Positions 35,988-45,274 of a DNA stretch of 64,000 nucleotides are shown piece by piece (the stretch's first letter is position 1; each line of letters opens with the position of its first letter). Origin of the DNA: Planctomycetota bacterium (lineage in GTDB: Bacteria; Planctomycetota; PUPC01; DSUN01); contig DAOOIT010000001.1 of NCBI GenBank assembly GCA_035384565.1, forward strand, positions 181,013-245,012. Direction: 5' to 3'. The position numbers were made by a program, and so were the translations under genes. The notes beneath the pieces were generated by a model that was given only the letters and a program-made list of their open reading frames with translations, made no database searches and was not told where the DNA came from.

Positions 35988-38633
35988 CTACGGAGCAAGC
36001 TCCAGGAAGCCGGCCTTGGCGACCTCCCAGCTATAGCCGCCGGTGCCGCGCCACATGAGCCACTGGTCGCCGGCGGTCTTGCGGACCGTGAGATTGAATT
36101 CGAGCCGCTTGTGCTTCGCGGGGTCAATGCCCAGGGCGGCGAAGGGGATGAGGTATTCGGCAGTCCAGCGCTCCTTGCCGACGACCTTGGCGGCGAACTT
36201 GACGGCGTCGGCGGCCTTCTTCGCCGCGGCGTCGGGCGCGCCGGCCTCGGTGCTCGCCTCGAAGTGGCCGTTGGGGAAGCCGCGCAGGACATAGATCGGC
36301 GCGCCCTTGCCGGTTGCTGGGTTCCGGATCGCCACCTCCACCGCGTCATCCTGGCCCCACGTCGAGCCGGGGCGAAGGGGCTTGTTCGGGTCAACGGCGT
36401 TGTCGAAGGCGACGCGAAGGCTGGCTCCATCAAGGGTGAGCATGGCAGTGCTGCTGGGGCTGAGCTTCTCGCCGTGGATGCCCTGCGCGAGGAGGAGCTT
36501 CGCGGGGAGCTTGGCTACAGGCGGCGGGCCTTGGGGCACGCGGGGCTTGGGGGCCGGCGGCTCAGGCATGGGACGGACCGTGTGCTCGACGGGCCACGAG
36601 GCACGGTCGGCGCTCTTATACAGGCCGATCTTCTCGAAAGGGATGGGCTGGAAGCCGAGTTTCCAGGCGGGGGAGTCCTTGCGCAGCTCGAAGCTGGCCG
36701 GCGGCTTGGCGACGAAGAGCGGATCGGTGTCCGTCAGGTTGTCTCGCATCACGACGTAGGGCTTGGCGCGGCTGTCCACGTCGTTCCAGCGCTCGCCGAC
36801 GAAGAGGTTGCGCTCGACGACGTTGCCCTTGGGCGCGTGCGGCTCGTCGTCGAGGATCGTGAGAAGCTGCGGCCAACGGGTGCTGTAGGGCGGCTTGAGG
36901 AACTCGATGCCGAGGTGCGTGCCCTTCTCCTTGCCCTCTTTGACCCAACTGTCGGTGTGGTCGCGCGCCCAGCCGAGGGCGCGGGAGTCGATGTGCAGCG
37001 CCCGCGGGCAGTCCACAAAGATGTTGTTGGCCACCGTGCAGTCGCGTCCGCCGCCGACGAAGGCGGCCATGGTGACCTTGTAGAAGACGTTGCCCACGAT
37101 GTCGGTGCCGCAGAACATGTCATCGAGGTACACGCCCACGCAGCCGCGCCCCTCGAAGCCGTTGATGTGGTGGAGGTAGTTGTGGCGAACGACGGTGCCG
37201 CGCATCGTCCAGTTGCGGCCGGCGTACATAGCCCCGGCATCGTTGGATTCGTAGCAGACGGAGTGGATTTCGTTGAACTCGATGACGTGGTCGTTGCCGC
37301 CGAAGCCAATGGCCATGTGGGGCGCGTTGTGGATGAGGTTGTGGGCCGCGCGGTTGCCCACGCCGCCGATCTGGATGGCGGCCTTGTACATGCGGTTCCA
37401 GCGGCCGTAGTGGTAGATATGGTTGTTCTCGGCGGCGAGGCGCGCGGGGGTGAGGGTCTTGCGGTCGCCGCCATCGAGCGAGATGCCGCCGTCGCCCACG
37501 CCATAGATGTCGCAGCCCACCACGCGGCTGTCGGTCGCGCCCGCGATGCGCACGGCGGAGCCGCCCAGATTGCGGAGCGTGCAGGCGACGATGGCGCAAT
37601 GGTGACCGCCCTCGATGCTCACGGCGGTGCCGCGGCAGGTCTCGAGCGTGAGGCCGCGGAGCGTGACGTGCGAAACGCCCTTCATCGCCACGAGCGACTC
37701 GGCCAGGGAGACGACGGCCCGGCCCTTCTCGACGGGCGAGGGCGGCCAGAAGTAGAGCAGGCCTGCCTCGCGGTCGAGATACCACTCGCCCGGCTGGTCA
37801 ATCTCGCTCAGCAGGTTGAACGCGTAGAACCACTGGCCCACGCGATAGCCGTAGCCGTGGTACGGCGGCTTCACCGCGATGACCCGCTTCTCGACGTCAA
37901 TGGCCTCCACCGCATGCCGCTGGTCGCTCCAGTCCCAGAACCAGTAGCCATGCAGCCAGGGCTCCTTCTCGCCGGCCCAGCGCTTCGGGCGGTCGCCATC
38001 GTAAAGGAACTTGCCCGTCTTGGAGCCTTTGGTGCCTCGGACGTTCACGGTGTCGGGCTCGACGAGCCCTGTGATCCTGACGAAGCCCTCGTTGGGCCAG
38101 CGGGCGAGGGTCATCGGCTGGTCGTTGAAGAACAGCTCGAGGCGGTTGGCGTTCACCCCGCCGAGGTCGGCGACGCCGAGGGCCCTGAGATCGGCCTGCA
38201 TCACCCGGCCGCGGGCCGCGGGCTCCAAGCGGGCGAGGACCGCCGGATCGGCCACAGGCTTCCAGCCCGCCACCGCCTTGCCGCCGACCAGGCGCACCTC
38301 CTCGCCCCTGCGCGCGCGGTAGACGATGGGCGCATCCTGGCTGCCGCTATCCTCGGCGGCCAGCTCGAAGGGCTTCGAGCGCTCGTAGACGCCGCCCGCG
38401 AGTTCCACGGCCGCGCCGCCCCGGGGCAAGCCGCCGGCCCTGTTGAGCGCGCGGATCTCGTCGCGGGCGCGTTCCAGCGTGGCGAACGGCTTGCTCTGGG
38501 TGCCGGGATTGGTGTCGGCGCCCGCGGGCGCCACGTGCAATGTGATCGCGCGGGGCGGCATGGCGTTCTCCTCCAGCCTGACGCACGAGACAGCCATCAG
38601 CGCCAGGGCGAGGACGACAGGATTGCTTCTCAT
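35988..38633 (-). CDS. Lipoprotein beta-helix glycan-active protein with CBM9-like C-terminus
   Basis: An 881-residue lipoprotein (signal ending LMAVSC). ATG 38633 is followed directly by a good signal peptide; upstream in-frame starts lack one. The N-terminal domain shows the HVAPAGADTNPGTQSKPFATLERA motif of secreted beta-helix sugar-active proteins. Residues of about 330-640 form a right-handed beta-helix (HVTLRGLTLETC, CAIVACTLRNLGG, SRVVGCDIYGVGD). Residues of about 720-880 look CBM9-like (ASLRVAFDNAVDPNK, DAVEVAIRNP, RWTAEYLIPFAALG). It is probably an outer-membrane anchored glycosidase or lyase; the catalytic residues are not obvious. Confidence 0.8.
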   Translation of the reverse strand: MRSNPVVLALALMAVSCVRLEENAMPPRAITLHVAPAGADTNPGTQSKPFATLERARDEIRALNRAGGLPRGGAAVELAGGVYERSKPFELAAEDSGSQDAPIVYRARRGEEVRLVGGKAVAGWKPVADPAVLARLEPAARGRVMQADLRALGVADLGGVNANRLELFFNDQPMTLARWPNEGFVRITGLVEPDTVNVRGTKGSKTGKFLYDGDRPKRWAGEKEPWLHGYWFWDWSDQRHAVEAIDVEKRVIAVKPPYHGYGYRVGQWFYAFNLLSEIDQPGEWYLDREAGLLYFWPPSPVEKGRAVVSLAESLVAMKGVSHVTLRGLTLETCRGTAVSIEGGHHCAIVACTLRNLGGSAVRIAGATDSRVVGCDIYGVGDGGISLDGGDRKTLTPARLAAENNHIYHYGRWNRMYKAAIQIGGVGNRAAHNLIHNAPHMAIGFGGNDHVIEFNEIHSVCYESNDAGAMYAGRNWTMRGTVVRHNYLHHINGFEGRGCVGVYLDDMFCGTDIVGNVFYKVTMAAFVGGGRDCTVANNIFVDCPRALHIDSRALGWARDHTDSWVKEGKEKGTHLGIEFLKPPYSTRWPQLLTILDDEPHAPKGNVVERNLFVGERWNDVDSRAKPYVVMRDNLTDTDPLFVAKPPASFELRKDSPAWKLGFQPIPFEKIGLYKSADRASWPVEHTVRPMPEPPAPKPRVPQGPPPVAKLPAKLLLAQGIHGEKLSPSSTAMLTLDGASLRVAFDNAVDPNKPLRPGSTWGQDDAVEVAIRNPATGKGAPIYVLRGFPNGHFEASTEAGAPDAAAKKAADAVKFAAKVVGKERWTAEYLIPFAALGIDPAKHKRLEFNLTVRKTAGDQWLMWRGTGGYSWEVAKAGFLELAP

Positions 38634-38698
38634 GGAGCATTCCCTTACGTACGCGGCAGAGAAACGTGGGAGGCCACATCTCCGCACTTCGGCGGCCC

Positions 38699-38727
38699 AT
38701 CGTATTCGTTGCGCCGCCGCAGGTCAA
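38699..38727 (-). promoter_or_regulatory. Promoter for the beta-helix lipoprotein gene
   Basis: TTGACC (38722-38727) and TACGAT (38699-38704) on the minus strand with a 17-base spacer, about 65 bases before the start codon at 38633. It lies back to back with the kinase promoter. Confidence 0.65.
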
Positions 38728-38748
38728 GCCGCATTGCCCTTCGCGCCA

Positions 38749-38776
38749 TTGACTGCTGTGGGCGGGATTGTACAAT
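38749..38776 (+). promoter_or_regulatory. Promoter for the hybrid histidine kinase
   Basis: TTGACT (38749-38754) and TACAAT (38771-38776) separated by 16 bases, about 55 bases before the start codon. Confidence 0.7.
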
Positions 38777-38830
38777 GATGACAAGGGGCAACTGCTCATC
38801 TACGGCCTGTGTACGCAAGGGGGGTGCGCA

Positions 38831-41512
38831 ATGATGGGGCGGGACCCAATCGGGCAGAGGGAGGCGGCGAGCGGCTCGGACAGGAGGCTTCTCGCCGCGG
38901 CTGGGCTGTTCCTGTTCGGCCTCCTCATCACGGTTGGCGTCGTGGCGGGCTCCGTTCTCCTCCGCAGCTTCGCAAGGCTGGAGGAGGAGGACGCGCAGAA
39001 CGACGCGCTCCAGGTGGCCGGCGCCCTGATGGCCGACCTCGCCTCCTTGGAGAACACGACGGCCGATTGGGCCTTCTGGGACGACGCCCGCCAGTTCGTG
39101 CAGCAGCCCACCCCCGCGTTCGAGGCCGCCAACCTCAACCTCGAGTCCCTCGACAACCTGCGGATCAACACGCTGGTCTTCCTCGACAACTCGGGGCGGA
39201 TCGTGTGCGCCAGGTCCTTCGATCTGGAGACACGCACCCCGGCGCCCCTGCGGGCCGAGGCCCTGAAGCCTGACCGCTTCGCGCTTCCGCCCAGCGCCGG
39301 CCAGCGCGACGGTTGCTCGGGCCTCCTGCTCACTCCCGACCATATCATGCTGGTCGCCGCCCGCCCCATCCTCAACAGCAAGCGCCAGGGGCCGGCGGCA
39401 GGCACCCTGCTCATGGCCCGCTGGCTCACGGCCACCGAGCTGGAGCGCCTGTCGGCCATCACCCACCTGAGGATCGTCCTGTGGCGCCTCGACGACGGCA
39501 AGTGCCCCAACGAGGTCCGCTCGCTCGCGTCCGACCTGTGCAACGGTAACCGCGTCGCGGCCTGCCTGCTGGACGGTGACACGGTCAAGGGCTATGCGAT
39601 CTTGAACGACTTCGCGGGCGACCCGGCCGTGCTGGTCGAGACTCGGGCGCCCCGCCTGATCCACCACGCCGGCACCCACGCGGTGCGCTACCTCGTTGCG
39701 GGAGTCGTCACCGTCGGCCTGCTCTTCGGCCTGGCGGGCCTGCTGCTTGTGCGCTGTCTGGCCGCCTCGCAGCGGGCCGTGCGGCGACGGGCGGAGTTCG
39801 AGGAACTCATCGCAAGGGTGGCCGCCCGTTTCCTGCGGCTCGCCCCCCAGAAGATGGACGATGCGATCCGCGACTCCCTGGGCGAGATCGCGGCCTTCGC
39901 CGGAGCCAGCCACTGCTGCCTCTTCCAGCTCTCGCAGGATGGCGCAACGGCGGCGTGCACCCACGCGTGGGGCGGCAACTCCGCCGAGTCCACGGCCGTG
40001 GCTTGCGGCAGCTTGCGCCGCGATGACTTCCCCTGGGCGGCCGCACGCCTCGAGCAGGGCGAGTCGGTTGCCGTAACCAGCCTGTCCCAACTGCCCGCCG
40101 CGGCGGCCGGGGAGAAGGCCGCCTTGGAGGCCCGAGGGCTGAGGTCGCTCCTCGTGGTGCCGCTTGTGACGCGCGACGGCCCGAGGGGCTTCCTCGGCAT
40201 GGCCACAGCGGCCGGCGAGCGCGCCTGGGCCGAGGAGGACCACCTGCTGCTTCAAATGGCCGGCGTGGTCTTCGCGAAGGCCATGGAGCAACGCCGCGCG
40301 GATGAGGAACTGATCGAGGCCAACCAGCGCCTGGAGAAAGCCCTCGACGAACTCCGCGCCACCCAGGAACAGATCGTGCAGCAGGAGCGCCTGAGCGCGC
40401 TCGGCCAGATGGCCAGCGGCATCGCCCACGACTTCAACAATGCCCTCCTGCCGATCCTGGGCTACACCGACCTGCTGCTCACGGTGCCCGAGACCCTGGG
40501 CGACCCGCTGGAAACGCGCGAGATGCTCCAGACCGTGTGCAACGCCGCCAGGGACGCGGCCAGAGTGGTGCGGCGCCTCAGCGACTTCTACCGCCGGCGC
40601 GACGCCGCCGAGCGACTCGAGGCGGTGGACCTCGGCAAGACGATCCAGGACGCGGCGCGTCTGAGCCAGCCCCGCTGGAAAGACCAGGCCCTGGCCGAGG
40701 GCAGGAACATCGCGCTGAGCATCCGCACGCACGGCGAGCCCTGGGTGCTCGGCGACCCGAGCGAACTGCGCCAGATGCTCCTCAACCTCATCCTCAACGC
40801 CGCTGACGCCATGCCCGACGGCGGCACCATCTCCATCCAGGCCCGGCGCGACGACGACGCCGTCCTCATCGAGGTGCGCGACACGGGCGTCGGCATGACC
40901 GACGAGGCGAAGCGCCGCTGCTTCGACCCGTTCTACACCACCAAAGAGGGACGCGGCTCGGGCCTGGGCCTCGCGATGGTCTACGGCATCGTGCATCGGC
41001 ACGGCGGCACCATCCGTGTCGAGAGCGCGCCGGGCGAGGGAAGTGCCTTCCTCATCCACCTCCCGGCCCTGCGCGGCGGCACCTCCCCAACCGCGCCGAC
41101 CAGTCCTGGCGAAGGGCACCCTCGCTCCAAGCCCCTCCACGTGCTGGTCGTGGATGACGACGTAGTGGTGCGGCGCGTGCTCCAGTCGTTCCTCGAGACC
41201 GACGGCCATCAGATGGTGGGCGCCGCGAATGCCGAGGAGGCGCTCGAGAAGCTGCGCGGCGCCGCATTCGATCTCGTCATCCTCGACCGGGCGATGCCCG
41301 GCATGAGCGGCACCGAGTTGGCCGCCGTCATTAAGCGCGACTCGCCCGGCCAGCGCATCATCATGCTCTCGGGCTTCGGCGACACAATGGCAACCTCGGG
41401 CGAGGCGATCCCGTGCGTGGACCTGCTCCTCACCAAGCCCATCTGTCACGAGGAGCTGGCCGCGGCGATTCGATCGTGTCTTGCCGGAGCGCCCGGCCGG
41501 CTGACCGGCTGA
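38831..41512 (+). CDS. Hybrid sensor histidine kinase, CHASE4-GAF-HisKA-HATPase-REC
   Basis: An 893-residue membrane kinase. ATG 38831 (or the next codon) follows a G-rich site. A transmembrane helix at about 20-43 precedes an extracytoplasmic CHASE4-like domain with TTADWAFWDDARQFV. A second helix follows at about 285-305, then a GAF-like region (325-490) and HisKA with His533 in SGIAHDFNNALLPILGY. The HATPase domain has NLILNAADAMPDG, DTGVGM and GSGLGLAMVYGIV. A receiver domain has Asp819 in LVILDRAMPG. It senses an unknown envelope signal and can feed a phosphorelay through its own receiver. It has a promoter of its own, divergent from the beta-helix lipoprotein gene. Confidence 0.95.
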   Translation: MMGRDPIGQREAASGSDRRLLAAAGLFLFGLLITVGVVAGSVLLRSFARLEEEDAQNDALQVAGALMADLASLENTTADWAFWDDARQFVQQPTPAFEAANLNLESLDNLRINTLVFLDNSGRIVCARSFDLETRTPAPLRAEALKPDRFALPPSAGQRDGCSGLLLTPDHIMLVAARPILNSKRQGPAAGTLLMARWLTATELERLSAITHLRIVLWRLDDGKCPNEVRSLASDLCNGNRVAACLLDGDTVKGYAILNDFAGDPAVLVETRAPRLIHHAGTHAVRYLVAGVVTVGLLFGLAGLLLVRCLAASQRAVRRRAEFEELIARVAARFLRLAPQKMDDAIRDSLGEIAAFAGASHCCLFQLSQDGATAACTHAWGGNSAESTAVACGSLRRDDFPWAAARLEQGESVAVTSLSQLPAAAAGEKAALEARGLRSLLVVPLVTRDGPRGFLGMATAAGERAWAEEDHLLLQMAGVVFAKAMEQRRADEELIEANQRLEKALDELRATQEQIVQQERLSALGQMASGIAHDFNNALLPILGYTDLLLTVPETLGDPLETREMLQTVCNAARDAARVVRRLSDFYRRRDAAERLEAVDLGKTIQDAARLSQPRWKDQALAEGRNIALSIRTHGEPWVLGDPSELRQMLLNLILNAADAMPDGGTISIQARRDDDAVLIEVRDTGVGMTDEAKRRCFDPFYTTKEGRGSGLGLAMVYGIVHRHGGTIRVESAPGEGSAFLIHLPALRGGTSPTAPTSPGEGHPRSKPLHVLVVDDDVVVRRVLQSFLETDGHQMVGAANAEEALEKLRGAAFDLVILDRAMPGMSGTELAAVIKRDSPGQRIIMLSGFGDTMATSGEAIPCVDLLLTKPICHEELAAAIRSCLAGAPGRLTG

Positions 41513-41621
41513 CCCCCCGACCCCCTCGACCAGGGCCGCGTTTGACTCGCAGGCTCCCGAGAGGTAACCTGAAGCCGTTCCATTCACCCCCTCCGGCCAG
41601 AGGCCACGCAAGGAGAGCAGC

Positions 41622-43022
41622 ATGAGCAAGTCGAGGTTGTCGCGTCGCGAGTTCGTGGGGGCGTTGGGCGGCACGGTGGCCGCCTTCACCGTGGTGCCGC
41701 GGCATGCCGTGGCCGGCACCACGGCCAACCCGCCCAGCGACAGGCTCAACATCGCCGGCATCGGCGCCGGCGGCATGGGCGGCGGCGACATCGGCGCCGT
41801 CGCGGGCGGCAACAACATCGTCGCTCTGTGCGATGTGAACGCCAACACCCTCAAGGACGCCACCACCCCCAGGACGAAGCAGTCCAAGGACGGCAAGACC
41901 GAGGAAGTCCCCGCCAAGTACCCAAAGGCCAAACTATACGCGGACTTTCGCAAGATGTTCGACGAGATGGAGAAGGACATTGACGCGGTGACCATCGGCA
42001 TCCCGGACCACACGCACGCGGTCGTGGCCATGGCCGCCATCAAACGCGGCAAACACGTCTACTGCGAGAAGCCCCTCGCGCACTCCGTCCACGAAGTCCG
42101 CGAACTCATGAAGGCCGCCAAAGAGAAGAATGTCGTCACCCAGCTCGGCAACCAGGGCCACTCGTCCGAAACCATCCGCATGTTCTGCGAGTGGATCTGG
42201 GATGGCGCCATCGGCAACGTGCAGCGCATCGAGCTCGGCTGCGCCGCCGTGAACTCGGGCGTGGACCGCCTGGAGCAGGTGCGCAAGGAACGGCCCGAAG
42301 TGCCCTCGCACCTGAACTGGGACCTGTGGCTCGGCCCCGCCCTCGACCGCCCCTACCACCCCGCCTACTGCCCGGGCGCCTGGCGCGGCTGGACCCCCTT
42401 CGGCAACGGCACCGTGGGCGACTGGGTGTGCCACGTGGTGGACCCCGTGTTCTGGGCGCTCGATCTGGGCGCGCCCAAGTCCATCCAGGCCGAGGTGAAG
42501 GACTGGGACTACAAGACCCAAGGCGATGCCTTCCCGAAAGGCGACAAGATCACCTACGAGTTCGCCGCCAAGGGCCAGCGCGGGCCGATCACCATGGTGT
42601 GGCACAGCGGCACCGTCAAGGTCCCGCGGCCCAAGGAGCTGGAGCCCGACCGCAAGCACTATGAGACGGGCGCCGTCGTCTACGGCGACAAGGGCGTCAT
42701 CGTCTACGGCTCGCACGGCGCCGGCGGCGTGCGCATCATCCCCGAGACGGCCATGAAGGCCTACAAGCTGCCCGAGAAGAAGATCCCCCGCGTGCCCGGC
42801 CACCACGGCGACTGGCTCCAGGCCATCCGCCAGGGCAAGAAGGCGGGGAGCGACTTCGCCCTCTACGGCGGCCCGCTCACCGAGATCGCCATGCTCGGCG
42901 TCATCGCCATCAAGCTCCACGGCGCCAAACTCGAGTGGGACGCCGAGAAGGTGCAGTTCACCAACTCCTCCGAGGCCAACGCCCTCATCAATCCGCCGTA
43001 TCGCAAGGGCTGGGCGCTCTGA
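41622..43022 (+). CDS. Tat-exported Gfo/Idh/MocA oxidoreductase
   Basis: A 466-residue protein beginning with a twin-arginine leader (RLSRREFVGALGGTVAAFTV) and continuing with Gfo/Idh/MocA features: NIAGIGAGGMG, CDVNANTL, HVYCEKPLAHSVHEVREL, QLGNQGHSSETIRM. The C-terminal half has the DLWLGPALDRPYHPAY and GTVGDWVCHVVDPVFWALDL blocks typical of planctomycete Tat-exported members. These are folded with NAD cofactor before export and oxidise a sugar, often to a 3-keto form. It is close in layout to the product at 54396. Confidence 0.9.
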   Translation: MSKSRLSRREFVGALGGTVAAFTVVPRHAVAGTTANPPSDRLNIAGIGAGGMGGGDIGAVAGGNNIVALCDVNANTLKDATTPRTKQSKDGKTEEVPAKYPKAKLYADFRKMFDEMEKDIDAVTIGIPDHTHAVVAMAAIKRGKHVYCEKPLAHSVHEVRELMKAAKEKNVVTQLGNQGHSSETIRMFCEWIWDGAIGNVQRIELGCAAVNSGVDRLEQVRKERPEVPSHLNWDLWLGPALDRPYHPAYCPGAWRGWTPFGNGTVGDWVCHVVDPVFWALDLGAPKSIQAEVKDWDYKTQGDAFPKGDKITYEFAAKGQRGPITMVWHSGTVKVPRPKELEPDRKHYETGAVVYGDKGVIVYGSHGAGGVRIIPETAMKAYKLPEKKIPRVPGHHGDWLQAIRQGKKAGSDFALYGGPLTEIAMLGVIAIKLHGAKLEWDAEKVQFTNSSEANALINPPYRKGWAL

Positions 43023-43031
43023 GGCGGCGGC

Positions 43032-44198
43032 TCACGGCAGTGGGAAGGGGAGGGCGAGGAGAGTGCGCGCCACGGCCCGGAAAACATCGGCCCCCTTGCG
43101 CCGCGCGGCCTGCACGCCGTGGAAGGCGTGGTTGATCTCGTAGAACGGCACGAGCGTGCCGCACGCGCGGGCGAGGTGATACTCCAGCATGTCGGCGCTC
43201 AGCGTGCCCGGGCGCGAGCGGGCCGAGAGGCCGGGAGTGTCCCAGAACAGCGTGTCGCGGATGGCCCGGTAGGCGTTGAGCCGCTCGGGCGAGGGGTAGA
43301 GCTCCTCGGGCTTCTCGAGCACATAGCAGCCGTCGCAGGGCGGGTCGGCGAAGCCGCGGGTGCCCAGGTAGCCGTGGAAGTCGAGCGACAGGTCGGGCCG
43401 CAGTTCCTGCCACAGCCATCGCCAGAGCAACTGGTCCTCGACGGCCTTCGGCGGCGCGCCGTCGCTGGCGCCCGTGAAGTCCGAGCACGGGTTCACGTCG
43501 GCCGCCGTCCAGCCGTTGCGGCCGCGCACATTGCCGTCGGGGTTGACCATCGGCACGAGCCACACGTCGCAGCGCTCGCGGATGCCCCTGGCCTCGGGGT
43601 GGCTGGAGGCGAGAAACTCGGCGATGCCGCAGACGGCCAGCGGTCCGCAGTGCTCGCTGGGGTGCTGGCCCGAGAGCACAAGGACGGTGAGCGGCCTGCC
43701 GTGGCCTGTGCAGGGCAGGCGTAGGCGCGGAATGTCGCGCCCCTCGTGGCTGCGGCCGAGCGAGTCCACCAGCGCGCCACGCTCAGCCATTGCCGCTGCC
43801 CAGGCCACGAGCTTCGAATAGGGCAGCACCACGTTGCTCGCGACGAAGAGCGCCGCGCCGGGCGGCACCACGATCTGGGTCGAAAGGTGGTCGAGGCCGT
43901 AACGGTCCGCGCCAGGCCAGCGGTGGGCCACGGGCAGCCAGTGGTCGAGGTCGCCCTCGCAGAACCACAGCGGCGCGGGGTAGTGGTGCAGCATGCCCAG
44001 CCGCCCCTCGTCGCCGAGCAGCGGGTCGGGGTAGACGTCCAGACGCACGGGGCCGCCGTCGTCGCCGGCCTCGACCCTCACGCAGAAGTACTTGCAGTAG
44101 GGGGCCCTCTCGCCCACCTCCTCGAGGCGCCAATGGCCGGGCGCCACTTGCTGGATGTTCTTGCCGTTCCCGCACTCGAAGTCGCTGGTGACCCTCAT
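43032..44198 (-). CDS. M14 zinc carboxypeptidase (CCP/AGBL-like)
   Basis: A 388-residue metallopeptidase without signal peptide. ATG 44198 fits the purine-rich GGGGACGAG upstream. Residues of about 1-120 are the beta-rich N-domain common in cytosolic M14 proteins. Zinc ligands are His179 and Glu182 in SGQHPSEHCG and His275 in DFHGYLGT; the catalytic Glu is Glu354 in PFYEINHAFHG. NPDGNVRGRNG supplies substrate-binding residues. It removes C-terminal residues from a peptide or glutamate side chains. It ends 9 bases from the convergent Gfo/Idh/MocA gene and has its own promoter. Confidence 0.9.
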   Translation of the reverse strand: MRVTSDFECGNGKNIQQVAPGHWRLEEVGERAPYCKYFCVRVEAGDDGGPVRLDVYPDPLLGDEGRLGMLHHYPAPLWFCEGDLDHWLPVAHRWPGADRYGLDHLSTQIVVPPGAALFVASNVVLPYSKLVAWAAAMAERGALVDSLGRSHEGRDIPRLRLPCTGHGRPLTVLVLSGQHPSEHCGPLAVCGIAEFLASSHPEARGIRERCDVWLVPMVNPDGNVRGRNGWTAADVNPCSDFTGASDGAPPKAVEDQLLWRWLWQELRPDLSLDFHGYLGTRGFADPPCDGCYVLEKPEELYPSPERLNAYRAIRDTLFWDTPGLSARSRPGTLSADMLEYHLARACGTLVPFYEINHAFHGVQAARRKGADVFRAVARTLLALPFPLP

Positions 44199-44243
44199 CG
44201 CTCGTCCCCAAAGCCAGTGGCCGTGGAACACCCGATGAGGGCC

Positions 44244-44272
44244 ATTATAGCAGGCGCGCCCCGCTTGCGGAA
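44244..44272 (-). promoter_or_regulatory. Promoter for the M14 carboxypeptidase gene
   Basis: Perfect minus-strand TATAAT (44244-44249) with a weak TTCCGC (44267-44272) 17 bases upstream; start codon 45 bases further on. Confidence 0.6.
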
Positions 44273-44344
44273 TTGCGCCGGCCCGCCCGCTCGGGTAAGA
44301 TGAGCGCCTCGACTCTGCTGACCGGATGGGAAGGAGAACCGCCG

Positions 44345-45118
44345 ATGAAGCTCGGGCTGGTGACCTACAACCTGGCCAAGGATTGGGACGTGCCGACGAT
44401 CCTCGCGATGTGCGAGAAGACCGGCTTCGAGGGCGTGGAACTGCGCACCGGCCACGCGCACGGCGTCGAGGTCACCCTCTCGCCGGCCCAGCGGGCCGAG
44501 GTGCGACAGCGCTTCGCCGACTCGCGCGTCGCCCTCGCCGGGCTGGGCAGCGCCTTCGAGTACGACGCGATTGACCCCGCGGTGGTGCGGCAGAACATCG
44601 AGGGCACGAAGGCGTATGTGAACCTCGCGGCCGACGTGGGCGCGCCCGGCGTCAAGGTGCGGCCCAACCGCCTCCACGAGAAGGAGGGCGTGCCGAAGGC
44701 CAAGACCCTCGAGCAGATCGGCCTGGCGCTCCGCGAGTGCGGCCAATACGCGGCCGACTGCGGCGTCGAAATCCGCCTCGAGGTCCACGGCCACGAGACG
44801 TGTCTGCTGCCCAACATCCGCGCCATCCTCGACGCCGCGGACCACGACAATGTGTTCGTCTGCTGGAACAGCAATCTCGAGGACCGCGACGCGGACGGCT
44901 CGATTGACGCGAGCTACGCCCTCGTGCGCGGCAAGATCCGCCTCGCGCACATCACCGATCTGGCCGACGAGCGCTATCCCTGGCGCCGCCTGTTCGCGCT
45001 GCTGGCCGCCGACGGCTACAGGGGCTTCACCCTCGCCGAGATCGGCCAACCGAGCCTTGAGCCCGAGCGCTTCCTGCGCTACTACCGCGCGCTGTGGCTC
45101 GCCTATCAGCCGAGGTAA
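44345..45118 (+). CDS. Sugar phosphate isomerase/epimerase (AP-endonuclease 2 fold)
   Basis: A 257-residue TIM-barrel protein starting at ATG 44345 with AAGGAG eight bases upstream. It reads KLGLVTYNLAKDWDVPTILAM, GFEGVELRTGHAHG, then the metal-site strands IRLEVHGHE, NVFVCWNSN and IRLAHITDL. Ligands are expected from Glu in VELRT, Glu in IRLEVHGH, the Asn/His strand and the C-terminal Glu in FTLAEIG. No signal peptide. In the neighbourhood of Gfo/Idh/MocA enzymes such proteins isomerise keto-sugars. Substrate unknown. Confidence 0.85.
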   Translation: MKLGLVTYNLAKDWDVPTILAMCEKTGFEGVELRTGHAHGVEVTLSPAQRAEVRQRFADSRVALAGLGSAFEYDAIDPAVVRQNIEGTKAYVNLAADVGAPGVKVRPNRLHEKEGVPKAKTLEQIGLALRECGQYAADCGVEIRLEVHGHETCLLPNIRAILDAADHDNVFVCWNSNLEDRDADGSIDASYALVRGKIRLAHITDLADERYPWRRLFALLAADGYRGFTLAEIGQPSLEPERFLRYYRALWLAYQPR

Positions 45119-45149
45119 AGAGAAAGGGGGAAACTTCCTGCAAGAGGCT

Positions 45150-45270
45150 CCCCCCACACCCGCCTCGAGAACTCTCACACAGGGCGGCGATTCGCCGCCC
45201 CTGTGTAGAAGTTCTCGGGAGGAGGGGGCGTGGGGGAGGAGCCCTTCTCCCAAGAAGGGCTCCTCCCCCG
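45150..45270. terminator. Large nested hairpins between convergent genes
   Basis: An outer stem of GGAGG/CCTCC-type arms encloses GAGAACT..AGTTCTC and a near-perfect ACACAGGGCGGCG / CGCCGCCCCTGTGT. It is followed by a perfect GGAGGAGCCCTTCT..AGAAGGGCTCCTCC hairpin. The position suggests a bidirectional terminator for the isomerase and the PmoA-like gene, but the sequence also looks like a repeat element. Confidence 0.65.
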
Positions 45271-45274
45271 CCGA

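Noticed and set aside
33019..42052. Long frames on opposite strands of the Gfo/Idh/MocA, DUF4832, beta-helix and sensor kinase genes
   Set aside because: Same reason: antisense open frames in GC-rich coding DNA without domains.
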